From Sporocytophaga sp. (GTDB lineage Bacteria; Bacteroidota; Bacteroidia; Cytophagales; Cytophagaceae), in the NCBI RefSeq assembly GCF_017745095.1, contig NZ_JAGHZZ010000006.1, positions 186,001 through 250,000 of the forward strand: a stretch of 64,000 nucleotides of DNA. The letters are read 5' to 3'. The notes under the pieces were generated by a model, which searched no databases, was not told the origin of the DNA, and saw nothing but the letters and a program-made list of their open reading frames with translations. The position numbers and the translations under genes were made by a program. Every line of letters starts with the position of its first letter. Within the stretch, counting starts at the first letter, position 1. Below are positions 8,522 to 17,593 of the stretch, in pieces.

Positions 8522-10138
8522 TTAATAACCCGAAAGTTTTCTCCGCTTATTCATGGAGAAAGCTTTCAGCGGTTTCTTGTCTTCATTTTTCTGAAGCATT
8601 TCATATAACTTCAGAAAGACTCCATTAGTCCACCCAAATCCATCCTGTAAAGGATACTCTCCCCCTCCACCCTTTACTCCAGGATCTTTTACATTATACT
8701 TTTCAAGCATTTTTCCTGTCATTTTAAAAACTCCATCATTGAGCTTTACCCATTTTTCGGCAATTTCAGTTGCTTCTGCAGAATAGCCATAATTGGACAA
8801 TCCCTTAATTACCATATACTGCAATGGAGCCCAACCATTAGAATAGTCCCATTGTTGAGCCGTTTTATTCAAGGTTGTAAACAAACCTCCCCTGCTTAAA
8901 AAGTTATTCAAAAACTCATTCTTCACTCGTCTTGCTTTCTTTTTACTACATACTTCAAAAAATAATGGAGAACCTGAAGCTAGTGATTTTACAGGAGTAT
9001 TGATTTGCTTGGTAAAATCGTAATCAAAGAAGAACTTCTCCTTTTTATTCCAACAGTATTTATTAATGGCCTTTTTTCTTTTGCTTGCCAGACTGCGATA
9101 ATATTTTGCTTTATCATTATCCCCTGCTTTTTCATAGACATCAGATATCGTTTGTTCCAAATGAAAAAGGAGACAATTAAGATCAACGGGAATTATATCT
9201 GTTGTATGTATTGTCTCAAGCTTTTGAGATTCATCAAGCCACCTGCTGCTAAAGTCCCAGCCTGATTCACAGGCAGCTCTTACGTTTCTGAACAGGTCTT
9301 CCTTTTTCCTATCAGTGTTTAAAGACAATAATATATCTTCCCTATAAGCTTCAGGTCTTGGCTCTGCGAGATCATCCCAATATCTGTTTAATACTTGTTT
9401 TCCATTCAGCTTTACTACTCTTCTGTATGAGCTATTACGAGAGGTAATGGAGTCTTTTCCATTCATCCAGAACTCATATTCTTTTATTAGATCCGAAAGA
9501 TAAAAATTAAGAATAGTATCGCATTTTTGACTTGCCAGCAATTCAACCATTAATGAAAAAAAAGGTGGTTGTGATCTGCTTAAATAATAAGATCTATTAC
9601 CATTTGGCACAAAACCTGAATGCTTTATGAGAAAAGAAAAGTTAGACACCATATTTTGTATAAGAACGGTATCATTGGAAACTTGTAATCCCAGCATGGT
9701 AAAATAACTATCCCAATAATAAATTTCCCTGAACCTACCACCAGGCACCACATAAGAATAAGGAAGAGGTATCAGAGAAGAGTTAAGGATTGTGTCAGGT
9801 ATGCGAGTTAGCAATGGCCAAAGATCTTCAACATGCTGTCTGGTTGACATTGCGGTATCACTTAGATAATTTGTGGATGGCGTACAAGGCTTCAAAAAAT
9901 GAATTGAGACAAATTTACTAAGGTCAAAGTCAGGAGATTTTTTTTCACGATAATAGTTTTTGAGAATAGTGTCCGGATCATAAATTGGAATACAGTCAAC
10001 AAATGTTTTGGAGTCTTCAAATACCTGTTGCATCTGCACTACCTCAAACAATTCACCATAAATTTTATCCGGACTTTTCTGAGCGGAGACACTATAAAAT
10101 AGTAGAATAAAAAAAGACAAAAACCAGCAGTTGCGCAT
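8522..10138 (-). CDS. treA: Periplasmic alpha,alpha-trehalase (GH37)
   Basis: Hydrolyses trehalose to two glucose molecules by inversion. An N-terminal signal peptide (through S-V-S-A-Q, about residue 20) sends it out of the cytoplasm. Both GH37 signatures are there: P-G-G-R-F-R-E-I-Y-Y-W-D-S-Y near residue 140 and Q-W-D-Y-S-N-G-W-A-P-L-Q near 435. The catalytic acid lies in S-G-W-D-F-S-S-R and the catalytic base in G-G-E-Y-P-L-Q-D-G-F-G-W, as in E. coli TreA. The 538-residue length fits. It is a single-gene unit with no sugar transporter alongside, converging on the SRAP gene. Confidence 0.95.
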   Translation of the reverse strand: MRNCWFLSFFILLFYSVSAQKSPDKIYGELFEVVQMQQVFEDSKTFVDCIPIYDPDTILKNYYREKKSPDFDLSKFVSIHFLKPCTPSTNYLSDTAMSTRQHVEDLWPLLTRIPDTILNSSLIPLPYSYVVPGGRFREIYYWDSYFTMLGLQVSNDTVLIQNMVSNFSFLIKHSGFVPNGNRSYYLSRSQPPFFSLMVELLASQKCDTILNFYLSDLIKEYEFWMNGKDSITSRNSSYRRVVKLNGKQVLNRYWDDLAEPRPEAYREDILLSLNTDRKKEDLFRNVRAACESGWDFSSRWLDESQKLETIHTTDIIPVDLNCLLFHLEQTISDVYEKAGDNDKAKYYRSLASKRKKAINKYCWNKKEKFFFDYDFTKQINTPVKSLASGSPLFFEVCSKKKARRVKNEFLNNFLSRGGLFTTLNKTAQQWDYSNGWAPLQYMVIKGLSNYGYSAEATEIAEKWVKLNDGVFKMTGKMLEKYNVKDPGVKGGGGEYPLQDGFGWTNGVFLKLYEMLQKNEDKKPLKAFSMNKRRKLSGY

Positions 10139-10292
10139 GTTTCAATAGATAAAAGAAGGTACAATTTCATGTCACTCGAAGCCAAGACCTACTGAAGGAA
10201 ATTTTCAAAAGCTAAAAGCCAGTTCATGATTTTTCAAAACATGATAATGTAGATTTGAAAATACGACAACAAGTATGTCTTAGGCTTTTTTA

Positions 10293-10448
10293 TTAACACC
10301 CATACTGTTTGCAGAACTTGAGCCTGTTTTCTCTTATGCTTTTCTGCAACTCTTCATTTTCCTTAATTATTAAATCAATATCCCTCTTTTCCCTTACCTC
10401 AATCGTTTCACTTTTAGAGGATTTTACCGCGGGTTTCTGACTTTTCAT
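10293..10448 (-). CDS. Small hypothetical protein, 51 residues
   Basis: A short open frame from an ATG at 10448 to a TAA at 10293. It reads M-K-S-Q-K-P-A-V, then a charged Lys/Glu/Arg helix (K-E-N-E-E-L-Q-K-S-I-R-E), and ends in F-C-K-Q-Y-G-C. The amino-acid mix, with many charged residues and a plausible amphipathic coil rather than the Phe/Ile/Asn/Lys noise of AT-rich spacer, argues that it is real. Local composition is also richer in G and C than the flanking spacer. It lies between the divergent trehalase and HerA-like genes. No family is recognised; the two Cys residues at the end could bind metal or pair. Confidence 0.5.
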   Translation of the reverse strand: MKSQKPAVKSSKSETIEVREKRDIDLIIKENEELQKSIRENRLKFCKQYGC

Positions 10449-10559
10449 ACCAATGCATTTTCTTTGTTAACTCACTAAACCAGCAATTAGTTAAAATGAT
10501 TTTATAAACAGATACTATTGCAAGGCAATAATTGTTATTTTTACAGAAAAAGGAAAAAA

Positions 10560-12113
10560 ATGTCTGACAGACTGAAACAATTTGAAGCTCAGCTTTTGGC
10601 TGGATATACTTTTAAAGGTGAACAGATTAAGTTAGGTGCAGCCTTACTTGATGGAGATGTTGTAAATGGAACAATGATTTCTTTACCCTTAAAAACCATG
10701 AACCGTCATGGTTTAATTGCTGGGGCCACCGGTACAGGTAAAACCAAAACACTTCAAACAATTGCAGAAGGCCTGTCAGAGCATGGCGTACCCGTGCTCA
10801 TGATGGATATCAAAGGAGATCTTAGCGGAATTGCAGCTGCCGGAGAGACTAATCCGAAAATTGAAGAAAGACAACAAAAGATAGCTATTCCGTTTACTCC
10901 CAAGAAATTTCCAGTTGAGTTACTAAGCCTTTCTGGTGAAAAGGGTGTAAGACTAAGAGCTACTGTTTCAGAATTTGGCCCTGTACTATTCAGCAAAATC
11001 CTGGATCTTAATGATACTCAAAGCGGAATTGTTTCCCTTATCTTCAAATATTGTGATGATGAACGTCTTCCTCTTCTTGATCTAAAAGATTTTAAGTCAG
11101 TTCTTCAGCACATAGGCAATGAAGGGAAAGAAAATATTCAGAAAAAATATGGGACTATCTCCTCTGCCTCAACGGGAACAATCCTTAGAAAAATTATCGA
11201 GCTTGAACAGCAAGGTGCCGAGAAGTTCTTCGGTGAAAAATCATTTGAAGTTGAAGACCTTGTAAGGCTTGATAAAGATGGCAAAGGTTATGTTTCCATC
11301 ATTCGCTTAACCGACATACAGGATAAGCCTAAATTGTTCAGCACATTTATGCTAAGCCTGCTTGCAGAGATCTATGCTACTTTTCCTGAGTCCGGAGATC
11401 TTGAAAAACCCAAGCTTGTACTTTTTATTGACGAAGCTCATCTAATATTTGATGAAGCCAGTAAAGCACTGCTTGATCAAATAGAGGCAATCATTAAGCT
11501 TATAAGATCCAAAGGTGTTGGAATATTTTTCTGTACACAGAACCCTTCTGACATTCCACAGGCTATTCTTGGACAGCTGGGCATGAAGGTACAACATGCG
11601 TTAAGAGCCTTCACTGCCAATGATAGAAAAATGATTCGTCTTACTGCAGAAAACTATCCGCTTACTGACTTTTACAAAACAGAAGAATTGCTTACTTCAC
11701 TAGGAATCGGAGAAGCAATGGTAACAGTACTGAGCGAAAAAGGAACACCTACTCCACTGGCTGCAGTGCTGCTAAGGTCACCACAATCACGTATGAATAT
11801 TCTCTCAGCAGCCGAAACAGATGAGCTTATAAAAAATTCACCACTGGTTGAGAAATATAATTCTGTGATTGACAGAAAGAGTGCTTACGAAATGCTCACA
11901 GAAAAAATCCATTCAAAGGATAAAGAAACTGATCAGGAAGAAGAACCGGCAGAAGTCACCAAAGAGAAAAGCAGAAGAAAAGAAAAAAGCACACTTGAAG
12001 AAGTCATGGATAGCAGAATAACCCGCGACATTGGGAGAACTATATTCAGAGAGCTTACAAGAGGATTATTAGGAGTGCTGGGGGTATCATCCTCATCGAG
12101 AAGAAGAAGATAA
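10560..12113 (+). CDS. HerA-like ATPase (DUF853/YjgR family)
   Basis: A P-loop ATPase of the FtsK-HerA superfamily, about 517 residues. The Walker A motif is G-A-T-G-T-G-K-T near residue 60, and Walker B is L-F-I-D-E-A-H near residue 292. A C-terminal region rich in Lys/Glu/Arg precedes a G-R-T-I-F-R-E-L-T-R-G segment and an Arg-rich end. These are the marks of YjgR (DUF853), whose function is unproven. DNA-translocation roles are inferred from HerA. I use the ATG at 10560, which has AGGA nine bases upstream and matches family starts. NurA is not adjacent, so this is probably not the HerA-NurA resection pair. Confidence 0.9.
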   Translation: MSDRLKQFEAQLLAGYTFKGEQIKLGAALLDGDVVNGTMISLPLKTMNRHGLIAGATGTGKTKTLQTIAEGLSEHGVPVLMMDIKGDLSGIAAAGETNPKIEERQQKIAIPFTPKKFPVELLSLSGEKGVRLRATVSEFGPVLFSKILDLNDTQSGIVSLIFKYCDDERLPLLDLKDFKSVLQHIGNEGKENIQKKYGTISSASTGTILRKIIELEQQGAEKFFGEKSFEVEDLVRLDKDGKGYVSIIRLTDIQDKPKLFSTFMLSLLAEIYATFPESGDLEKPKLVLFIDEAHLIFDEASKALLDQIEAIIKLIRSKGVGIFFCTQNPSDIPQAILGQLGMKVQHALRAFTANDRKMIRLTAENYPLTDFYKTEELLTSLGIGEAMVTVLSEKGTPTPLAAVLLRSPQSRMNILSAAETDELIKNSPLVEKYNSVIDRKSAYEMLTEKIHSKDKETDQEEEPAEVTKEKSRRKEKSTLEEVMDSRITRDIGRTIFRELTRGLLGVLGVSSSSRRRR

Positions 12114-12134
12114 TTAATACTTACCTATGCAGTT

Positions 12135-13361
12135 ATGAAGCCTAAAAAAGTAGTTGTTATCGGAGGTGGAGCCGCAGGCTTTTTCGGGGCTATATCCTGT
12201 GCAAGGTTTAATCCCGAAGCTGAAATTACTTTGCTTGAAAAGAGCAATAAGTTTTTATCAAAAGTAAAAGTATCCGGAGGAGGAAGATGTAATGTTACGA
12301 ACGGATGCTTTGACATAAATTTACTTCTGAAAGGTTATCCCAGAGGAGGCAAAGTTCTTAAGTATACCTTTCAACAGTTTTCGGTAAAAGATACTATTGG
12401 GTGGTTTGAATCCAGAGGAGCAGAATTAAAGCAGGAAGAAGACGGAAGAATATTTCCCCAGTCGGATAATTCACAAACCATCATAGATTGTCTCATCCGC
12501 GAAGCCCGTGTTATGGGAGTAAAATTAATGGAAGGCTTTGGTACGAAGAGTATCAGAAAAAATGAAACCGGTGGCTTTTCCATACAGCTATTCGGAGGCG
12601 AGTCACTATATTGCGATGAAATACTCATTGCAACTGGAGGTAATCCAAATCAAGAATCTTATCAGTGGTTAAAAGACTTAGGACATGAAATAAAAGAGCC
12701 GGTCCCGTCTTTATTCACTTTTAATGTCCCTGATTCACCTTTCAGAGATTTACAAGGGATAAGTGTCCCATTGGCAAAAGTAAGGGTCACAGGTTCTAAA
12801 CTAGAGGAAACAGGACCAGTTCTCATCACCCACTGGGGGCTCAGCGGGCCAGCTGTATTAAGACTTTCGGCCTGGGGAGCACGAGAGCTTGCTCAGGAAC
12901 AGTATCGTTTTATAGCTCATGTAAACTGGATTTCCGGCAATGAAGAAAGCTTAAGATCTACTTTATCTGAAATAAAATTACTCCATCCTAAAAAAACAGT
13001 TATAGGGCATCCATTTTTTAACCTTCCCAGAAGGTTATGGGAAAGAATATGTGAATTATCAGATATCTCAACGGGGCTGAAATGGGTAGATATGCCTAAG
13101 AAAAACATGAATAAACTTTTGGAGAACCTGTTACGAAGTGAATTCGGAGTAAAAGGAAAAACGACATTTAAAGAAGAGTTTGTTACTTGTGGCGGTGTGA
13201 GTCTGGACAGTATCGATATTCATACCATGGAAAGCAAATCATGCCCAGGACTTTTTTTTGCAGGAGAAGTATTAGATATAGACGGAATTACCGGAGGCTA
13301 TAACTTCCAAGCGGCATGGTCAACTGGATTTGTGGCAGGAAAATCCATTGCAGAAAAGTAA
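12135..13361 (+). CDS. NAD(P)/FAD-dependent oxidoreductase, BaiN/HI0933 (YhiN) family
   Basis: A 408-residue flavoprotein. The FAD-binding Rossmann motif G-G-G-A-A-G-F near residue 12 is followed by the family hallmark V-S-G-G-G-R-C-N-V-T-N near residue 50. The C-terminal F-F-A-G-E-V-L-D-I-D-G-I-T-G-G-Y-N-F-Q closes the FAD site. Family members include the bile-acid-reducing BaiN and E. coli YhiN, whose own substrate is not known. It follows the HerA-like gene with a 21-base gap and is probably co-transcribed with it. It converges on the 13364-13738 gene with two bases between stops. Confidence 0.93.
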   Translation: MKPKKVVVIGGGAAGFFGAISCARFNPEAEITLLEKSNKFLSKVKVSGGGRCNVTNGCFDINLLLKGYPRGGKVLKYTFQQFSVKDTIGWFESRGAELKQEEDGRIFPQSDNSQTIIDCLIREARVMGVKLMEGFGTKSIRKNETGGFSIQLFGGESLYCDEILIATGGNPNQESYQWLKDLGHEIKEPVPSLFTFNVPDSPFRDLQGISVPLAKVRVTGSKLEETGPVLITHWGLSGPAVLRLSAWGARELAQEQYRFIAHVNWISGNEESLRSTLSEIKLLHPKKTVIGHPFFNLPRRLWERICELSDISTGLKWVDMPKKNMNKLLENLLRSEFGVKGKTTFKEEFVTCGGVSLDSIDIHTMESKSCPGLFFAGEVLDIDGITGGYNFQAAWSTGFVAGKSIAEK

Positions 13362-13363
13362 AT

Positions 13364-13738
13364 CTATTTATAATCTTCAAGCCACTGTAAGGCTTTATTC
13401 TCTTCTGTGAAAAGCTTTACAGGAACCTTAGCTGGCTTAAGAAGGATAAATGTATTTCCAAGTATTTTCTGAACGTGACTTTTTATTAATATAGCTACAG
13501 CTGAAGCTCCGAGAAATCCAATATCACTGGCAAGGTATTTTTTAGCCCCATTATAGACATAGACTGTTTCCCTCGCATCTACAAACCCGGGATATGTTTT
13601 TCCCTCTATCAATTTTAGTCTGTATTGCACAAGCTTTTCAGCCATTTCCATGTCGATTATCATTCCTTTATGATATCGATACTTTACCACCCCATCTTCC
13701 AACCATAGCTCAAAATATTCATCCCTTATTATATCCAT
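13364..13738 (-). CDS. Hypothetical protein, possibly STAS/SEC14-like
   Basis: A soluble protein of 124 residues from the ATG at 13738; the codon before it is a GTG that would only add Met. The pattern of a short beta-hairpin, then helix, then a beta strand ending in F-V-D-A-R-E, and a C-terminal F-T-E-E-N-K-A-L-Q-W-L helix resembles the STAS/SEC14-like proteins often seen in Bacteroidota (assigned by general resemblance only). The V-K-L-F-T-E-E-x-x-A-x-x-W-L ending is typical of that group. No catalytic residues are evident. It is monocistronic and convergent with the flavoprotein. Confidence 0.7.
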   Translation of the reverse strand: MDIIRDEYFELWLEDGVVKYRYHKGMIIDMEMAEKLVQYRLKLIEGKTYPGFVDARETVYVYNGAKKYLASDIGFLGASAVAILIKSHVQKILGNTFILLKPAKVPVKLFTEENKALQWLEDYK

Positions 13739-13835
13739 CACCTTTTCTTAAAATTTTATTAAAAATATTTCTTTCTTCTGTAAACCATAAATAATTTATT
13801 TAGTATTACAATCCTTATAATAATGAAACCAGAAA

Positions 13836-14573
13836 ATGAAGAAATTACTCTCTTTATCAACCAAAGCACCGGAAAAATTTGAAAAAGAAAAAATTAAAAA
13901 GCTCATTCCTGAACTATCAGAGGCGATTTCTGATTTTCAAAAAATATTATATGCCCAATCAAAATATAGCCTTTTAGTAATCCTTCAAGGACTTGACGCG
14001 TCCGGGAAAGATGGACTTGTCAGTACCGTTTTTCATGGAGTCAATCCACTTGGTTGTGATGTGAAATCATTTAAAGCACCAACAAAAGAAGAATTATCCT
14101 ATGACTTTTTATGGAGAGTGCACAATGCGGTACCTCCCAAAGGACAAATATATATTTTCAACAGATCCCATTATGAAGATGTACTGGTTCCCATTGTAGA
14201 AGGATGGATTGACAAAGATGAGCTTAAAAACAGATTTGAGCATATCAATAATTTTGAGAAACTCCTTCGGGATAATGGTACAGTAATATTGAAATTTTAC
14301 CTGCACGTTTCAAAGAAAGAACAGAAAAAACGGCTGAAGGAAAGAAAAACCAATCCTAAGAAGTTTTGGAAGCATAATGATGGAGATTGGGAAACTGCCA
14401 AAAAATTTGACCATTATCTAGAAGCATATGAGGAAGTTTTCAAGCATTGTAAAGCTCCAGAATGGAATATTATACCTTCTGATCAAAATTGGTATAAGGA
14501 GTATCTGGTTGCGAAGAAAATAAAAGAAACATTAGAAGGAATGAACCTGGAATATCCTGGATTGGAAAAATAA
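13836..14573 (+). CDS. PPK2-family polyphosphate kinase/phosphotransferase
   Basis: Uses inorganic polyphosphate to phosphorylate nucleotides, or the reverse. At 245 residues it is a single-domain PPK2. The Walker A motif is G-L-D-A-S-G-K-D near residue 54, Walker B is F-N-R-S-H-Y-E-D-V near residue 111, and the lid carries the basic run E-R-K-T-N-P-K-K-F-W-K. The A-P-T-K-E-E-L segment sits between them as in the family. Sequence alone does not say whether AMP, ADP or GDP is preferred. It is monocistronic; the next 500 bases are non-coding. Confidence 0.93.
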   Translation: MKKLLSLSTKAPEKFEKEKIKKLIPELSEAISDFQKILYAQSKYSLLVILQGLDASGKDGLVSTVFHGVNPLGCDVKSFKAPTKEELSYDFLWRVHNAVPPKGQIYIFNRSHYEDVLVPIVEGWIDKDELKNRFEHINNFEKLLRDNGTVILKFYLHVSKKEQKKRLKERKTNPKKFWKHNDGDWETAKKFDHYLEAYEEVFKHCKAPEWNIIPSDQNWYKEYLVAKKIKETLEGMNLEYPGLEK

Positions 14574-15077
14574 AATCCATAAGGATTCCCTCATGTTTTT
14601 TAGAAGAAATTATGGAGTATAAAAAAACAAAGAATTATAAGTTTTCATCAATTAAAATTTCTTACAAAATTGATATTATAATTTATAAAAAAATTATCCT
14701 TTTTAAAGAAAAAGTTTCACTTTCTAGGCCGTCATTATGGCACAAATTTAAAAGTTACAACACCCTATATTTCAAGGACAACCATTAATAAAAATAAAAA
14801 AAATACAAATTTTAACATAAATAACATAAGGAAAAACACTTATAAGGAAATAGATAATTTTACTTTATTTACCAGCATTTTCACTACATTTATCCGGAGA
14901 AAATTCTATTTAATAGAAAATTAGGAAAATATACTTTTCAGGAGTTAAATGCTTACGGTTTTTTAGTTAAATTTATAATATGATCTGTAGAGGGAAAGAC
15001 ACTATACGATCTGAATTTTTGCAAAGTTTCAAATAAAAATGTAAAAAAATTAAAGGGAATTTTTAAAATCTATTTTT
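14574..15077. other. Intergenic region upstream of the glycan cluster
   Basis: About 500 bases of very AT-rich spacer without a credible gene. The only structure I see is a short perfect palindrome, TTCTATT-T-AATAGAA (14904-14918), which could be an operator for the response regulator operon. I could not place a convincing TANNTTTG promoter. Confidence 0.4.
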
Positions 15078-15464
15078 ATGAAAAAAACTATACTAGCAGT
15101 TGACGATGCGAAATCCATTTTAACAATCATCTATTATTTCTTTAATGAAAAATATGAGGTGATTAAAAAGAATAATGGAAAGGAAGCATTGGATTGGATG
15201 CAACAGGGAAACATTCCTGATATTATTATTACTGATATCAATATGCCTGAAATGGGTGGTCAGGAGTTTATGGAACAACTTCAAGCCAGCGGATTTTACA
15301 GACATATTCCTGTAATTGTACTATCAGCAATGGACAATAGCGCCGAAAAAGTTAAATTTCTGGGATTAGGAGCTCACGACTATGTTGTAAAGCCATTTAA
15401 TCCTGAAGAACTTGAATTAAGAATTTCAAATACTTTAAGGATATCTGAAAGGGCTTTGGCGTAA
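15078..15464 (+). CDS. Stand-alone response regulator receiver (CheY-like)
   Basis: A single receiver domain of 128 residues with no output domain. Asp9 and Asp10 form the acidic pocket, Asp53 in I-I-T-D-I-N-M-P is the phospho-acceptor, Ser83 takes the switch Thr/Ser position and Lys105 in V-V-K-P-F completes the site, so it should be phosphorylatable. It starts 10 bases before a sugar transferase that itself begins with a degenerate receiver domain, which suggests that the pair regulates the start of polysaccharide synthesis. No histidine kinase is nearby, so the kinase partner must be encoded elsewhere. Confidence 0.95.
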   Translation: MKKTILAVDDAKSILTIIYYFFNEKYEVIKKNNGKEALDWMQQGNIPDIIITDINMPEMGGQEFMEQLQASGFYRHIPVIVLSAMDNSAEKVKFLGLGAHDYVVKPFNPEELELRISNTLRISERALA

Positions 15465-15474
15465 TCTAAACTGA

Positions 15475-16656
15475 ATGAAATCCAAAATCGCATTTGTTGG
15501 AACGAACTCAGACCTCATTCAAAGCTTAACAGATAAACTACAGGACGAATTCAATATTCGTTGGTTTGACAATAGTATTAGCCTTCTGTATGCAATATCA
15601 GAGGAGAATGAAGGTTTTGAAGCAATCGTCACAGAAGGCCCTTTTGAGAGCCCTAAAGGGACGAATTTGTTTCAAAGACTGAGAGGGCATAAGGCTTCAA
15701 GGAATATTCCTTTTATTCTTATTGCTGATAACATTGACATTAAGACAAAGAAGCAAATTCATCAACAAGGTGTTAACGAACTTTTTTCTACAAACTTCGA
15801 CAAAGAGAATTTTGTAAAAAGAGTTCGTTATCTTATCACAAACCCTGTAGAGATTAGCGAATCTATAGAGCAGCAGCAACCTAATATTCCTGCTGCCTAT
15901 AAGATACCGCTTGCTAAGCGCATATTTGACATTGTCATTTCTCTTTCCATATTGATTTTCCTTTTCCCATTTTTCTGCATTTTGGGTTTACTTATAGTTA
16001 TTGAATCCAGAGGACCAATATTCTATAGTTCCAAAAGAGTAGGAACCGGGTATAAGATCTTCAACTTTTATAAATTCCGGTCCATGGGTACTGGAGCGGA
16101 TAGTAAGTTGAAAGATATAGCTCACCTGAATCAATACAATAAAAAAGAGGGATCAACTTCACCAATTGCTGAAAATGAGCTTTGCGATTCATGCAAAGAG
16201 CAACGTATATCCTGCCAGTCCATTGTTTATCTTGATGGAAATGCTATTTGTGAAAAGGTACATTTTAAAAATAAAATCCTTAAAAACGGAAGTACATTCA
16301 TCAAAATAAATAATGATCCAAGAGTAACTCGTGTTGGAAAGTTTATCAGAAATACCAGCATAGATGAGCTACCACAGTTATTCAATGTGCTTAAAGGAGA
16401 CATGTCCATTGTAGGTAATCGTCCTCTTCCTTTATACGAAGCTGAAAAAATTACTACAGATCAGTTTACAACCCGCTTTCTGGCTCCTGCCGGAATTACA
16501 GGTTTATGGCAGGTTACGAAAAGAGGAACAGGCGAGATGTCCGAGGCTGAACGTATTCAGCTTGATATCGACTACGCCCTCACCTACTCTTTCGTAAACG
16601 ATATAAAAATTATTTTGAAAACGATTCCGGCTTTAATCCAGAAAGAAAATGTCTGA
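15475..16656 (+). CDS. Initiating sugar-phosphate transferase with degenerate receiver domain
   Basis: Transfers a sugar-1-phosphate to undecaprenyl phosphate at the inner membrane, the first step of exopolysaccharide repeat synthesis. Residues 1-125 look like a receiver domain that has lost its site: Glu54 replaces the phospho-Asp, and the acidic pair and the Lys are absent. A hydrophobic helix (about 150-175) leads into the bacterial sugar transferase domain, with K-R-x-F-D, F-R-S-M, N-D-P-R-V-T-R-V-G, D-E-L-P-Q and G-N-R-P-L-P. An extra ~45 residues between F-R-S-M and N-D-P-R carry Cys237, 240, 247 and 259 (C-x2-C-x6-C-x11-C), like a small metal site. The final codons overlap the next gene by 8 bases. 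Confidence 0.92.
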   Translation: MKSKIAFVGTNSDLIQSLTDKLQDEFNIRWFDNSISLLYAISEENEGFEAIVTEGPFESPKGTNLFQRLRGHKASRNIPFILIADNIDIKTKKQIHQQGVNELFSTNFDKENFVKRVRYLITNPVEISESIEQQQPNIPAAYKIPLAKRIFDIVISLSILIFLFPFFCILGLLIVIESRGPIFYSSKRVGTGYKIFNFYKFRSMGTGADSKLKDIAHLNQYNKKEGSTSPIAENELCDSCKEQRISCQSIVYLDGNAICEKVHFKNKILKNGSTFIKINNDPRVTRVGKFIRNTSIDELPQLFNVLKGDMSIVGNRPLPLYEAEKITTDQFTTRFLAPAGITGLWQVTKRGTGEMSEAERIQLDIDYALTYSFVNDIKIILKTIPALIQKENV

Positions 16657-17569
16657 CCAGCCTTTAGTATCAATCATTTCAATTAATTATAATCAGGCTA
16701 AAGTTACTTGTGAATTAATCGAATCTCTAAAAAAGGTCCATTACCGCAATATTGAAATTATTGTGGTGGATAATGCATCTTCTGAAGATCTGTCTTCTAT
16801 AGCTGCATATCCGGAAGTTCGACTAATCAGGAGTCAACAAAATCTTGGATTTTCAGGTGGCAATAATTTAGGTATTAAAGCAGCCAAAGGGAAATATTTT
16901 CTTTTTCTGAATAATGACACGGAGGTCGAACCGGATTTTCTGGAACCTCTTGTTTCATTGATGGAGAAAAACAGTAGCATCGGAATGGTAACTCCCAAAA
17001 TTGTCTATTTCGGGACCAACATCATCCAATATGCAGGTTCTTATTCTATCAATCCTTTTACAGGAAGAGGAAGAAAAATCGGCAGTATGGAAACTGATAA
17101 CGGACAATACAACGACGTAAGAGAAACATTTCTTGGACATGGTGCTGCCTTACTGGTTTCCAGAAGGCTCATAAAAACCATTGGCCTCATGCCGGAACTG
17201 TTTTTTCTATATTATGAAGAACATGACTGGTGTGAAAGTGCTAAAAGAGCCGGGTTCAAAATCTATTATTCAGGAGTAACCAAGATCTATCATAAGGAAT
17301 CAATGTCTGTAGGCAAAAATAGCATACTCAAAACCTACTACATGAACAGAAACCGAGTGGTGTTTATGAGAAGAAATGTATTCGGAATAAAACTTCTCAT
17401 CAGCCTTTTATTTTTCTTTTGCATATCGGTCCCTAAAAATACTGTAAAGTTTATATCAAAGGGTGAATTTGACCATCTGAAAGCTTTTTACAGAGCTTTG
17501 GCTTGGAATCTGACCCACTTGAATGTAAGTGAAACAGAAAGCTTTGAATTAACGGAATCAATTGCCTAA
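16649..17569 (+). CDS. GT2 glycosyltransferase (rhamnosyltransferase-like)
   Basis: An inverting GT-A glycosyltransferase of 306 residues, adding a sugar to the lipid-linked repeat on the cytoplasmic face. It shows V-S-I-I-S-I-N-Y-N, V-V-D-N-A-S-S, N-L-G-F-S-G-G-N-N and the metal-binding N-N-D-T-E-V-E, a set common in dTDP-rhamnose and related transferases. Y-Y-E-E-H-D-W-C supplies the likely catalytic acidic residue. A C-terminal hydrophobic stretch could anchor it to the membrane. It overlaps the sugar transferase gene by 8 bases, so the two are translationally coupled. Confidence 0.92.
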   Translation: MSDQPLVSIISINYNQAKVTCELIESLKKVHYRNIEIIVVDNASSEDLSSIAAYPEVRLIRSQQNLGFSGGNNLGIKAAKGKYFLFLNNDTEVEPDFLEPLVSLMEKNSSIGMVTPKIVYFGTNIIQYAGSYSINPFTGRGRKIGSMETDNGQYNDVRETFLGHGAALLVSRRLIKTIGLMPELFFLYYEEHDWCESAKRAGFKIYYSGVTKIYHKESMSVGKNSILKTYYMNRNRVVFMRRNVFGIKLLISLLFFFCISVPKNTVKFISKGEFDHLKAFYRALAWNLTHLNVSETESFELTESIA

Positions 17570-17593
17570 ATTTTCTTCAACCAACAACAGCAT

